Assembly: GCF_006864425.1 (NCBI RefSeq)
Contig: NZ_QHLI01000004.1
Span: 1 to 64,000 of the forward strand
Length of the DNA stretch: 64,000 nucleotides
From: Campylobacter troglodytis
GTDB lineage: Bacteria; Campylobacterota; Campylobacteria; Campylobacterales; Campylobacteraceae
Direction: 5' to 3'
Shown piece after piece: positions 27,722-36,360 of the stretch (its first letter is position 1; the number at the start of each line of letters is the position of its first letter). The translations under genes were made by a program, and so were the position numbers. The notes under the pieces were generated by a model. That model was not told the origin of the DNA and did no database searches. It saw only the letters and a program-made list of their open reading frames with translations.

Positions 27722-29017
27722 AACAGAGGCTATGAGTTCAAGGGGGTTTTTAAACAAAACCCCAGTCTTTTGATGCTCTAAGGCATTTGAAATTTGCATT
27801 CTACACGCTGAGCACTCAGCACTCACTATACTAGCACCGCTTTCTTTGATGTCTATTGCCTTTTTTATGCCTACCTTTAAGGCTAGATCAAAATGATTTG
27901 TTTGCATACTAACCCCACCAAAGCCACAGCAAGTATCAAGTTCTTTTAACTCAACAAGCTTAAAATTTGCCTTAAGCAAAGTTCTTGGTTCCTTAAACAC
28001 GCCTTGCATCTTTCTTGCGTGGCAAGGATCATGGTAGGTTACAAGTAGCTCACTTTTGCCCTTGCTTTGAAGTAGATCTAATAGTTTTGTTTGACTGTAA
28101 AAATACTTTGTAGCCAGACAAATTCGACCAGCTACTGCCTTTGCCCTTTTAGCCCACTCGCTTTGGCCATTTAGCTCAAAAAAATGCTCATAATCTACAT
28201 TTAACATAGCAGAACAAGTAGCCTCAGGCACTATTATAACCTCTAAGTTTTCAAGCTTTTTTTCAAAATAAACTATGTTTTTTTTGGCTAGCCTTGCTGA
28301 GTTATCAAAATCACCGGTGAAGTATTGAGGAGCACCACAGCAAGACTGTTCTTTTAAAAGATCCACATTTATCTTTAATTCCTTGGCTATTTTTAAAACC
28401 GCCAAAGCCGTTGCTGTGTAGGCGTAATTTGAAAGGCAGCCCACAAAAAGCCCTATGCTTTTATCCCCTCCATTATCTATGAAGCTAGGCTGGGTATTTA
28501 AAAAGCTTTTTTTGGTAAAAGAGAGTAAAAATCTTCCCCTTTTTATTAAAGGCAAAGTAAATCTAGCCCTCATACCTAAATTCTTATGAAGTTTGCCGTT
28601 TTTATCTACATTTTCAAAGCTATTGGCACCTTGAATTTTAAATCCACAGCTTTGAAAAACATAGCCAAATTTTGCTACAAGATCCATGATCTTTCTCTTG
28701 CCAAGCAAAAAAAAGGCTAATCTCTTATACCAAGCTATTTTGTATTTTTTAGCTAGCTCAAAGCGAATGCCCTCAATGGCACTATCCACACGAATTCCAG
28801 TAGGACAAGCTTGAACGCAGTTAGTGCATAAAAAGCAAGATTCAAAGATCTTTTTTGCATTTTTATCAAGATCAAGCTCACCCTCTCTAACAGCAGCAAT
28901 TAGATCCAAAAAGCCCCTAGGGCTTGTGGTCTCATCGGCATTTATGTCGTGTATGGTGCAAACTGGAACGCATTTTCCACATTTAACACAGGTTCTTGTT
29001 ATATCTTCGTAGCTCAT
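27692..29017 (-). CDS. GlcF/LutA-like Fe-S oxidoreductase (Cj0991c-type)
   Basis: A 441-residue cytoplasmic protein with two ferredoxin-type [4Fe-4S] clusters (C10-x2-C-x2-C-x3-C20 and C61-x2-C-x2-C-x3-C71) followed by two CCG-type domains with SCCGAPQYFTGD and DTCCGFGGVS. This is the build of GlcF, LutA and heterodisulfide-reductase-like subunits, which pass electrons from 2-hydroxyacid or lactate dehydrogenases. No flavin dehydrogenase partner is nearby. It starts one base after hemN ends. The order Fe-S protein-hemN-UPF0763 matches the C. jejuni cluster as I recall it, suggesting a link with the electron supply of HemN. Its 3' end overlaps pit. Confidence 0.85.
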   Translation of the reverse strand: MSYEDITRTCVKCGKCVPVCTIHDINADETTSPRGFLDLIAAVREGELDLDKNAKKIFESCFLCTNCVQACPTGIRVDSAIEGIRFELAKKYKIAWYKRLAFFLLGKRKIMDLVAKFGYVFQSCGFKIQGANSFENVDKNGKLHKNLGMRARFTLPLIKRGRFLLSFTKKSFLNTQPSFIDNGGDKSIGLFVGCLSNYAYTATALAVLKIAKELKINVDLLKEQSCCGAPQYFTGDFDNSARLAKKNIVYFEKKLENLEVIIVPEATCSAMLNVDYEHFFELNGQSEWAKRAKAVAGRICLATKYFYSQTKLLDLLQSKGKSELLVTYHDPCHARKMQGVFKEPRTLLKANFKLVELKELDTCCGFGGVSMQTNHFDLALKVGIKKAIDIKESGASIVSAECSACRMQISNALEHQKTGVLFKNPLELIASVLELQDELKD

Positions 29018-29018
29018 C

Positions 29019-30374
29019 TTAGACCGTCTTTGAGAAAACTTTTTTTTCTTCGCTAAGTTTTTTCATATATTTATCAAAACACATAGCCAAATTTCTTATC
29101 AGCAAAACCCCTGTTTCATTTACCTTTAAGCTATCTTTATCTACTGTGTAAAAATGCTTATACTCGCTTAAAAGCTCTAAGTCCTTTCTAAAATACTCAA
29201 AAAAACTCACCCCAAACCTAGCTTCTACACCCTTAATATCAAGGCTAAAATTTGCCATCAAACTCATTATAACAGCCTTTCTAAGCTCATCATCAAAATC
29301 AAGCAAAATCCCTCTTTCAAAGGGCAAAGAGCCATTATCAATGGCATTTTCATAGCTTGGCATATCCTTGAAATTTTGTGCGTAATGCCTTTGCCCCTCT
29401 CCTATGCTTGTTAAGCCTATGCCAAGTAGATCAGCTCCTTTTTTTGTGGTATAGCCTTGAAAATTTCTATGCAAACTGCCATTTTTAAGAGCCTTAAAAA
29501 GCTCATCGTCTTTTTTTGCAAAATGATCCATCCCCACCATCTCATAGCCATTTTCACCTAAAAAATGCTCGCAAAATTCTAAAATTTCAAGCTTGATATT
29601 GGGTCCGGGCAGATCCTTTTCATTGAATTTTCTCATATTTTTTTTAAGCCAAGGCACATGGGCATAGCTAAAAATCGCAAATCTATCAGGATCAAGCTCT
29701 AAGCCCTTTTTCAAGGTATTTTCAAAGCTTTTAAGACTTTGCAAAGGAAGCCCATAAATTAGATCCATATTTACACTTTTGATGCCATAAGTCCTTACTA
29801 AATTCACGGCTTCTTGGGTTAGCTCAAAGGATTGAATTCTATGAATTTCTTTTTGCACCCTCTCATCAAAGTCTTGCACCCCAAAGCTTACACGGTTAAA
29901 GCCATTTTCTGTAAGCACCTTTGTTTGTTCCTCATTTAAAAAGCGAGGATCTATCTCACAGCTTAGCTCAGCCTTTTTGTCAAAATTCACAAAAATGCTC
30001 TTAATTTTTTCAATAAGCCTTTGAAGCTGATTTGCCGAAAAAAATGTCGGTGTTCCTCCTCCAAAGTGCATTTGAACGACTTTGCGTTTGGTGTTTGTGA
30101 ATTTTTCAAGTAGATCTAGTTCCTTAAAAAGATATCCCAAATATCTTTCTTTATTTTCATCCTTTGAGGTGTAAATGACATTACAGCCGCAAAAATAACA
30201 AGCACTGCGACAAAAGGGCAGATGAAAATAAAGCGATAAATCCTTGCTTTGCTGCCTTAAAATTTGAAGATACTGCTCATAGCTAAAATCCTTACTAAAC
30301 TCAACAGCAGTAGGATAGCTAGTATATCTTGGTCCTGGCTTAGAAAATTTTACAAAAGCCTTATAATCTCTCAC
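29019..30374 (-). CDS. hemN: Oxygen-independent coproporphyrinogen III oxidase
   Basis: Radical-SAM enzyme that decarboxylates coproporphyrinogen III to protoporphyrinogen IX in haem synthesis under low oxygen. The 451-residue protein has the cluster motif C55-x3-C59-x2-C62 plus C64 (FCRSACYFCGC), the PRYTSYPT block near 15-22, the FGGGTPTFF motif near 109, and DPRFLNEEQ and VSFGVQDFDERVQKEIHR in the barrel. All are typical of true HemN rather than HemW. It is the upstream partner of the Fe-S gene; the two are one base apart. A large hairpin lies about 260 bases upstream. Confidence 0.93.
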   Translation of the reverse strand: MRDYKAFVKFSKPGPRYTSYPTAVEFSKDFSYEQYLQILRQQSKDLSLYFHLPFCRSACYFCGCNVIYTSKDENKERYLGYLFKELDLLEKFTNTKRKVVQMHFGGGTPTFFSANQLQRLIEKIKSIFVNFDKKAELSCEIDPRFLNEEQTKVLTENGFNRVSFGVQDFDERVQKEIHRIQSFELTQEAVNLVRTYGIKSVNMDLIYGLPLQSLKSFENTLKKGLELDPDRFAIFSYAHVPWLKKNMRKFNEKDLPGPNIKLEILEFCEHFLGENGYEMVGMDHFAKKDDELFKALKNGSLHRNFQGYTTKKGADLLGIGLTSIGEGQRHYAQNFKDMPSYENAIDNGSLPFERGILLDFDDELRKAVIMSLMANFSLDIKGVEARFGVSFFEYFRKDLELLSEYKHFYTVDKDSLKVNETGVLLIRNLAMCFDKYMKKLSEEKKVFSKTV

Positions 30375-30631
30375 TTTAATAATCCTTGTTGTTTTAAAAT
30401 ATTTCTTTGTTTTTTTGAATTTTTGTGAATTTTCGTTGAAGTCTTATAAAAAATTCACACTTTTTCTAAAAACCTTAAAAAATTCAAGCAAAACATCTAA
30501 AAAATTCATAAAATTCCGCAATAAAAACGCCACAGCGAAAATTTACACCTTTTAATGTAAAATCCACAAATTCGTTTAATAGTGTGAATTTTCCGTAAAT
30601 TTAAAATTTAAGGCACAGAATTTGGAGTTAG
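30375..30631. other. Leader region upstream of hemN
   Basis: No gene. It is dense in GTGAATTTT and AAAATTCAC words. Together with the hairpin at 30632-30695 it separates hemN from the UPF0763 gene by about 415 bases. Confidence 0.5.
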
Positions 30632-30695
30632 AAAATGATTTTTGTGCGTGAAGGCTAGACTAAAAAATGTCTGATAAACGCACAAAAATCATTTT
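30632..30695. repeat. Perfect 18-bp inverted repeat
   Basis: AAAATGATTTTTGTGCGT at 30632-30649 and its exact reverse complement at 30678-30695, with a 28-base loop. It lies between the UPF0763 gene and hemN, both on the minus strand. It may end the upstream transcript or act in the hemN leader. There is no clear U-run. Confidence 0.7.
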
Positions 30696-30790
30696 ATAGC
30701 CCAAAGCCTGGCCAAATTCAAAAATCTCACAAGAAAAACTAAAATTCTCAAAACACACTCAAAACTCACGCACAAATTCAGCTAAATCAA

Positions 30791-31273
30791 CTACCCCTCT
30801 AAATTTCCCCTTGACATCATAGCCTCCATATCCACAAAGAGATTAGGATGTTGCATTCTAAGATCGCTTAATAATTTATCCAAATCAATGCTCATCTCCA
30901 TAAGCCCTCCCTTAGCCTGTCTTTTAATCTCATCCATAGCCACTATCCAAGCATCATTAAAATCAATGGGAATGTGCTGATAAATAGCCTTTTCAAGCCT
31001 TAGCTCAAAATTTTCCTTTTGAAGCTGCTTTAAGCCCTCAAGCATATTTTTAAGGCTTGCTATGGATATGACTGTGTGAATTTTATCTTGCTCATCGATT
31101 ACAAACCAAGGCTCAGGCGCATCCCAATGCCCGCTTTTAAGGCTTAGAGTTTTTTCTTTATCCTTGCTAGCTATTATTTCAAGCACTGTTTGATCGGATT
31201 TTTTTATGCCTAAGGAGCTTGAAAATTCATTGATCTTTTCCATAGAAGTGCTTGTTTTTTGTATATCTTTCAT
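30791..31273 (-). CDS. UPF0763 (DUF2603) family protein
   Basis: A 160-residue soluble protein of unknown function, of a type I associate with Campylobacter, Helicobacter and relatives. Typical blocks are the EPWFVIDEQDKIHTVISI segment, a helix KNMLEGLKQLQKENFELRLEKAIYQ near 93-117, and DLDKLLSDLRMQHPNLFVD. The start MKDIQKTSTS at 31273 was chosen because AAAGGA lies seven bases upstream; an in-frame ATG 36 bases earlier has none. It precedes hemN in the same direction, as in C. jejuni. Confidence 0.8.
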   Translation of the reverse strand: MKDIQKTSTSMEKINEFSSSLGIKKSDQTVLEIIASKDKEKTLSLKSGHWDAPEPWFVIDEQDKIHTVISIASLKNMLEGLKQLQKENFELRLEKAIYQHIPIDFNDAWIVAMDEIKRQAKGGLMEMSIDLDKLLSDLRMQHPNLFVDMEAMMSRGNLEG

Positions 31274-31412
31274 CTTGGATCCTTTCAACTTGCTATGTAA
31301 TTGTAGCACTTTTGTGTTTATCTAAGCTTAACTTGCACAAGAATTTAGCCTACTTTTGTATAATATTAACCTATTTTTAAGCATATTGCGGTTTTGAATT
31401 TTAAGGAATTTT

Positions 31413-32417
31413 ATGATTGGCATAGATCTAGGCTCAAATACCCTAAGAGCCATTGAAATGAATGAGGAATTTCAAACTCTTAAAGAGGCTGAGTTTATAA
31501 TAGGGGCTGCTAAAAATCTAGAAAAAACAGGGCGCATAGAAACTGAGGCTCTTGAAAGATTAAAAAATGCCTTATTTGAGCTTAAAAAGCAAGGCTTTGA
31601 TCTAAAAAATGCCAACTCAGTAGCCACAGCTGCCTTTCGCAAGGCTAGTAATACAAATGAAATTTTTGAAAATTTAAAGACTGAGTTTGGGATTAAATTT
31701 AGGGTGATTGAGGCAAAAGAGGAGGCGAGATTAAGCATTTTGGGTATGAAAAATGCCTTAAAGAAAGTTGGCTTTAAAGAAACTAGGCTTGCTTTTTGTG
31801 ATTTGGGGGGTGCAAGTTGCGAATTATCCTTTGATAAAGAGCTTCAAAGCTTTGATTTTGGTATCATTTCTTTTTATGAGAGAGTAAGTTCTGTTTTAAA
31901 TTCAAGCCCTGAATTTAACCTAAAAATTAATAATTTATCTAAGCTTGAAAGAAAAAAGAGAAATAAAATTCAAGCCTTATTTGCAAGAAAAAAGGATAAA
32001 AGGCTAAAACTTCATTTTTTATTAGAAGATAAGCTTTTAAGAGCCCTTGCCTTTAAGGCTTTTGAGGAGATTAGGCTAGCAAGAAAGCAGCTAGTGTCAT
32101 TTAAGGCTAACTTTGTGGTGCTAAATTCTGGTGTGCCAACCACAGTTTCAGCCTTAAAACAGGGCATAAATTATGAGGATTATGAAGCAAGGCTTATTAA
32201 TGGCAAGTTTTTAAGGAGGGGGGATTTTTTGTTTTGGGGGCTTAAAATTTGGCAAATGAGTAAGGATGAAGCAAATTTAAGGGTAGGTAAAAACCGTAAA
32301 AACTATTTAGTTGCTGGGTGTTTTTTGCTTTATGCCTTGTTTGAGAAAGAAAGGCTGGTGGTTGTTGATGAGGGGCTAAGAGAGGGTGCTTGCATAGAGG
32401 CTTTAACTCAAATTTAA
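31413..32417 (+). CDS. Ppx/GppA-family phosphatase
   Basis: A 334-residue member of the ASKHA-fold Ppx/GppA family, which hydrolyses inorganic polyphosphate or guanosine pentaphosphate. It has the N-terminal phosphate loop IGIDLGSNTLRAIE (residues 2-15), VATAAFRKASN near 68, VIEAKEEARLS near 97 and the second glycine motif FCDLGGASCELSF near 129. At this length it matches the short one-domain form; exopolyphosphatase or pppGpp phosphatase activity cannot be told apart. The TAA stop lies inside the 8-base target duplication of IS copy E, which landed right at the end of the gene without changing the protein. Confidence 0.85.
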   Translation: MIGIDLGSNTLRAIEMNEEFQTLKEAEFIIGAAKNLEKTGRIETEALERLKNALFELKKQGFDLKNANSVATAAFRKASNTNEIFENLKTEFGIKFRVIEAKEEARLSILGMKNALKKVGFKETRLAFCDLGGASCELSFDKELQSFDFGIISFYERVSSVLNSSPEFNLKINNLSKLERKKRNKIQALFARKKDKRLKLHFLLEDKLLRALAFKAFEEIRLARKQLVSFKANFVVLNSGVPTTVSALKQGINYEDYEARLINGKFLRRGDFLFWGLKIWQMSKDEANLRVGKNRKNYLVAGCFLLYALFEKERLVVVDEGLREGACIEALTQI

Positions 32418-32419
32418 TA

Positions 32420-33060
32420 GGCTCAAGACAACTTAAGCGGATTTTGGCTTATCAACTTTAATAAATTTTGATAAATATTTTGTCTCAAAATTTTCGTCTT
32501 AATTCTGTTTCCTTTAAATGAAGGACAAAATTTTCCTTTTTAATTCCTTTAAACTTGCTTAATCTATGCTTGGCAAAGCCCCAGAAATTCTCAATGCCAT
32601 TTATGTGATTTGTGCCCTTTGCAAACTCATTTTCCCTATGTCTTACTCTATAACTTTGCTCCTTCTCGCAAAGGGACGAGTGTGTAGCACGAAGTAAAAA
32701 AACTGGTGTTTTCTTGCCAGCCCCACGCCCACGCTTGGCACGAACACGCTTTGCACCGAAATAACTATCATCTATTTCGATCTCGCATTTTTGAAATTTT
32801 TTCACATTCTTTAAGGATTAAAATTCTAATATTTTTGATTATTTTATTGATGCTTTGGCAAGAATTGTTGCTTAATTTTGCAATTTTAGAGGCTTTAATA
32901 TCAAGGCTTCCCCAAAAGTTACGAGTGTAACGAAGTAAAAAAATACTTTACAATTCTTTAAATTTAGCCTCTGAAATTTTGAAACGATTGATATACTTAT
33001 TTTTCATCGCTGTAATCATAACTTAAAACTCCTTTATTTGAACTTAAGTTGTCTTGAGCC
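32420..33060 (-). mobile_element. IS1595/IS1016-like element with perfect ends and target duplication (copy E)
   Basis: Perfect 18-bp inverted ends GGCTCAAGACAACTTAAG (32420-32437) and its complement (33043-33060), flanked by the 8-base direct repeat ATTTAATA (32412-32419 and 33061-33068). Eight bases is the duplication length of the IS1595 family. The minus-strand frame 32485-32805 encodes IEIDDSYFGAKRVRAKRGRG, GKKTPVF, then GTNHINGIENFWGFAKHRLS and VLHLKETELR. The stretch between the TPVF block and SYRVRH, which should hold the second catalytic Asp, is missing and replaced by one mini-insert. The N-terminal part is out of frame. It is 641 bases long and cannot make active transposase, yet its ends are fresh. 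Confidence 0.88.
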
Positions 33061-33186
33061 ATTTAATATTTAAATTCTGTATTTAAAGGCATTTTAATTT
33101 TATACAAGAACATTTTCAAATATACAATTGATACTTTTAGCTAAAATGAGCTAGGATTTTTCCTAAGCCATTTTAATAACATTTTA

Positions 33187-33953
33187 GACTCAAGATATTT
33201 TAATTTGACACAAGATTATTTTAGGGTATAAAGAGCAAAATGAAAAACAAACATATGATTCGCTTCCGAATTTCTGAAAATAAATTTAGGGAAATTTTGA
33301 AGTATTTCGCCCTTGATTTAGAGGCGAAAAAAATCGCCGAAATTTGCAAAATTTCTCGTACTTGTGTGAATAGAATTTTGCGTGAAATTCGCATTTTAAT
33401 AGCCAAAGAGTGCGAAAAAATCTCAGCGGTGAAATCGAAGTTGATAAAAGTTATTTTGGAGCAAGGCGTGTGCGTGGTAAGCGTGGGCGTGGAGCTGGTT
33501 GCAAAACGCCTGTGTTTGGAATGCTAAAATGCAATCGCACGAGTTTATACGCAGGTCGTCAAGCATTGCTCTGCCAAAGAGCTACTACCTATCATAAGAG
33601 ACTTTGCAAAGCTTAAAGAAAGTGAAATTTACAGCGACAGCCTCAAAGCTTATGATAGCTTGGTGGATTTTTTGCTTCGTTTCGTCTTGCAACTGCGTAG
33701 TAGAAGGAGCAAAGGCACATTATAGGGTAAAACACTCTAAAAATGAGTTTGCAAATGGACATAATCACATCAACGAAATTGTGAATTTCTAGGGATTTGC
33801 AAAGTTTCGACTTGCTAAATTTCGTGGGATAAAAAAAGAAAATTTTGTCCTTCATTTAAAAGAAACAGAATTAAGACAAAAAATTTGGGACAAAATCTTT
33901 ATCAAATTTTATTAAAGTTGATAAGGGAAAATCCTATTAGAGTATCTTGAGCC
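33187..33953 (+). mobile_element. IS1595/IS1016-like element (copy F, most complete transposase)
   Basis: Ends GACTCAAGATATTTTAAT and the complement of GGCTCAAGATACTCTAAT. The transposase reads MKNKHMIRFRISENKFREIL...CKISRTCVNRILREIR from 33240, then changes frame near 33410 to SGEIEVDKSYFGARRVRGKR and GAGCKTPVFGMLK; further frames hold CSAKELLPIIRDFAKLKE, KAYDSLVD, the YRVKHSKNEFANGHNHI block and RGIKKENFVLHLKETELR. A mini-insert interrupts it at 33665-33715. At about 770 bases this is the best guide to the original element. No 8-base duplication is left. Just upstream (33124-33147) is a detached end, TTGATACTTTTAGCTAAAAT, of the type seen in copies B and C. Confidence 0.8.
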
Positions 33954-34670
33954 AAAAATAGATATATGATACATTTTCCAATTTCGCCAAATCTAAGGGA
34001 AAGGTATTTTTTACTTCCTTACACTCCTTCTCTTGCAAGAAACCTTGATTTAGAGGCAAAAAACGCTTAATTTTGCAAAATAACTTCTGCTTGTGCTAAT
34101 AGAGTTTTGTAAGAACTTTGAATTTTAACCCTTAAAGAGTGTGCAAATCAGCAAAACGAAGTTTTGTTAGACAACAAGCAAAATTTTTTTAGAAAATTAG
34201 CACTGAGCTTGAAGTTAATAAAAGTTACTTTTTGTTTCCTTGCGCTAGCAACTGCGTAATAGAAATGGCTAGCAAAGTGCGTTAGCGTGGAGCTGACAAA
34301 GACACCTGTGTTTTTATTTCGCGTTACGCTTCTTGCAACTTTGTAAGAATAAACAAAGGCACAAGACTTTGTAAAATATAGTGCAAATGAATTTGCAAAG
34401 ACATAAAATCGTATCAATGAAATTGTGAATATTTTTGTTTTATGCTTACACACTCACAACTGCAAACACGCAACTGTAAGCAAAAAGGTCCTTGCAAAAT
34501 TTAAATGTGCTCAATTTCGTAAAATTAAGAAAGAAAATCGTGTCCTTCATTTAAAAAAATTCATTAAGACTAAACATTTAAGGCAATATTCTCATCACAA
34601 TTTATTAAGATTGATAAGCCAAAATTTATTAAGATTGATAAGCCAAAATCCTGTTAAAGTATCTTAAACC
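33954..34670 (+). mobile_element. Degraded IS1595-like element (copy G)
   Basis: It abuts copy F in the same orientation. Blocks in order: a worn N-terminus near 33970-34000, CTTGATTTAGAGGC near 34043, CCCTTAAAGAGTGTGCAAAT near 34131, the GAGCTTGAAGTTAATAAAAG stretch near 34206 (first catalytic Asp region), and AAAATTAAGAAAGAAAATCG near 34521. The right end is AAAGTATCTTAAACC. Five mini-inserts are visible, the largest number in any copy. A 24-base unit (ATTTATTAAGATTGATAAGC...) is repeated twice at 34600-34648. Confidence 0.65.
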
Positions 34671-34677
34671 AATGCTA

Positions 34678-35415
34678 TTAGCAAATTTCAAGGCTAAGTT
34701 CTGTTTTAAGCCCTATGGTTTTTATATCAATTAGCCTTAAATTTGAGGGAAGATTTTGAATTAAATCCTCATTTGTCTTAGCCTTGCAAAGTGCTGCCTT
34801 TTTAAGTAAGATGCCCCTATAAGCCTTTGCAAAATGACTAACAACCCTGCCTTTTTTTAAAAATTTATAAGAACTAAAAGGGCTTTTAATCTTATAAAAT
34901 TTCTCATAAAAACCAGCCCTTAAATCAATGATCTCCTCATCCTTTAAAAACCCATCTAGCACCTTGCTAAAATGGGTATTGTAAAATTTTTCTACACTAA
35001 ATGAGCCAAGTTTCGCACCTTGCTTGAATTTATAGTTACAAAGCTCATCTGTTGCTAGAATGGGACCAAAAAGATTAGAAAAAATAAGGGTGTTTTCAAG
35101 CACATAAGACTTAGCCTCTTCATCTAATGCTTGAAAATTAAGATGCTTAAAGGCTACTCCGTTATATCTTTCAATGGCTTTGCAAGTTGGGCTTTTAAGG
35201 GGATCCTTTTGAAATTTTTTCACCTCTTTTTCATCCTTTAATTCAAAAAAAGCCTTGCATTCTTCTAAATTCAAGCCTTCAATAAAATCCTTATAAATTT
35301 TAAGCACCTCAAGCCTTTTATCAAAAAGCTCCTCAAAGATAAAAGAATTTTTAGAAAGAGGAGGCAAGGTGCCTAACTCGCTCTTGGATTCACTTGGAGA
35401 AAAAAGTATCTTCAC
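34678..35415 (-). CDS. yaaA: YaaA-family peroxide stress protein (DUF328)
   Basis: A 245-residue cytoplasmic protein of the YaaA/UPF0246 family, which in E. coli lowers free iron and protects DNA during peroxide stress. Family blocks are the N-terminal MKILFSPSESKS, PTCKAIERYNGVAF near 77-90, LIFSNLFGPILATDEL near 109-124, and the C-terminal GRVVSHFAKAYRGIL. It stands alone between IS copy G, which ends a few bases from its stop codon, and the minisatellite upstream. A ribosome site (AAAGGATAAGAC, spaced a little wide) precedes the ATG. Confidence 0.88.
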   Translation of the reverse strand: MKILFSPSESKSELGTLPPLSKNSFIFEELFDKRLEVLKIYKDFIEGLNLEECKAFFELKDEKEVKKFQKDPLKSPTCKAIERYNGVAFKHLNFQALDEEAKSYVLENTLIFSNLFGPILATDELCNYKFKQGAKLGSFSVEKFYNTHFSKVLDGFLKDEEIIDLRAGFYEKFYKIKSPFSSYKFLKKGRVVSHFAKAYRGILLKKAALCKAKTNEDLIQNLPSNLRLIDIKTIGLKTELSLEIC

Positions 35416-35796
35416 TGTCTTATCCTTTGAATTTTACGCATAATTATAACAAGAAAATACAAAGCCCAAAGAATGAAATACTCAGTCAAAGAATTTCAAT
35501 GATAAATTCACGCAAAGACGTGAATTTTTAAGTAAATACTATTTAGAATATTTAGAATATTTAGAATATTTAGAATATTTAGAATATTTAGAATATTTAG
35601 AATATTTAGTTTTTAAGGCTTTTAATTTTAGTTTTGCTTTGAATTTTCCTTGCAACTGTTCTTTTTACAAAAGCTGTACTTTTTACAAAATGAAGGCTTT
35701 TAAAATTTTAAAACAAAAAACGATAAATTTAGTAAAATTCACAGTTTATAATTTTATAATAAGGAAAGTTAAATTTATAAAAAAGCTATATTTTCC
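35416..35796. other. Gap between yaaA and the tRNA cluster
   Basis: No gene. It holds the 9-base minisatellite, a short hairpin AAATTCACG/CGTGAATTT at about 35505-35529, and AT-rich filler up to the tRNA promoter. Confidence 0.6.
35542..35609. repeat. 9-bp tandem repeat (7.6 copies)
   Basis: Seven perfect copies of TTTAGAATA plus a partial copy TTTAG, with no mismatches. It lies about 125 bases upstream of yaaA and 190 bases upstream of the tRNA promoter. Perfect short arrays of this kind usually vary in copy number between strains. Confidence 0.95.
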
Positions 35797-35825
35797 TTGA
35801 CAAGCTTAGCTTTTTTGGATATAAT
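35797..35825 (+). promoter_or_regulatory. Consensus promoter of the tRNA cluster
   Basis: TTGACA (35797-35802), a 17-base spacer and TATAAT (35820-35825), ending 15 bases before the first tRNA. A perfect sigma-70 match as expected for stable RNA genes. Confidence 0.85.
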
Positions 35826-35840
35826 CATAGTTTCATTTTT

Positions 35841-35916
35841 GCTGGTTTAGCTCAGTTGGTAGAGCAACTGCCTTGTAAGCAGTAGGTCGGGAGTTCGAGT
35901 CTCTTAACCAGCTCCA
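35841..35916 (+). tRNA. tRNA-Thr (UGU)
   Basis: Cloverleaf with acceptor GCTGGTT/AACCAGC, D-arm TAGCTCAGTTGGTAGAGC, anticodon loop CTTGTAA (anticodon TGT) and T-arm GGGAGTTCGAGTCTCT. The CCA is encoded. First of four tRNAs behind one strong promoter. Confidence 0.93.
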
Positions 35917-35956
35917 TTATTTTCAATCAGTGTTTGACCAGAGATATATGGTGCTG

Positions 35957-36042
<86 letters not shown>

Positions 36043-36044
36043 TT

Positions 36045-36121
36045 GCGGGAGTAGCTCAGTTGGCTAGAGCATCAGCCTTCCAAGCTGAGGGTCGCGGGTT
36101 CGAGCCCCGTTTCCCGCTCCA
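36045..36121 (+). tRNA. tRNA-Gly (UCC)
   Basis: Acceptor GCGGGAG/TTCCCGC, anticodon stem TCAGC/GCTGA with loop CTTCCAA (anticodon TCC), T-arm GCGGGTTCGAGCCCCGT and encoded CCA. It starts two bases after tRNA-Tyr. Confidence 0.93.
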
Positions 36122-36223
36122 TTTATGAATTTAAAGAGGATAAACTGGGAGCTGTTTTTACCGACACAGTTTGTTTATCTTCCCTCATTTAGCGTTGTCT
36201 ATTTACTTGTAATTTTTCTGAGC

Positions 36224-36298
<75 letters not shown>

Positions 36299-36360
36299 TT
36301 TTTTGCAAAGATTATGAGAATTTAGATTTATTAAAAACTTCACTTTTTCGGAGGATTAAA

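Noticed and set aside
34148-34453. 101-codon minus-strand frame inside IS copy G
   Set aside because: It is antisense to recognisable transposase remnants.
35542-35609. Possible CRISPR array
   Set aside because: The units are 9 bases and directly tandem with no spacers; no cas genes in the window.
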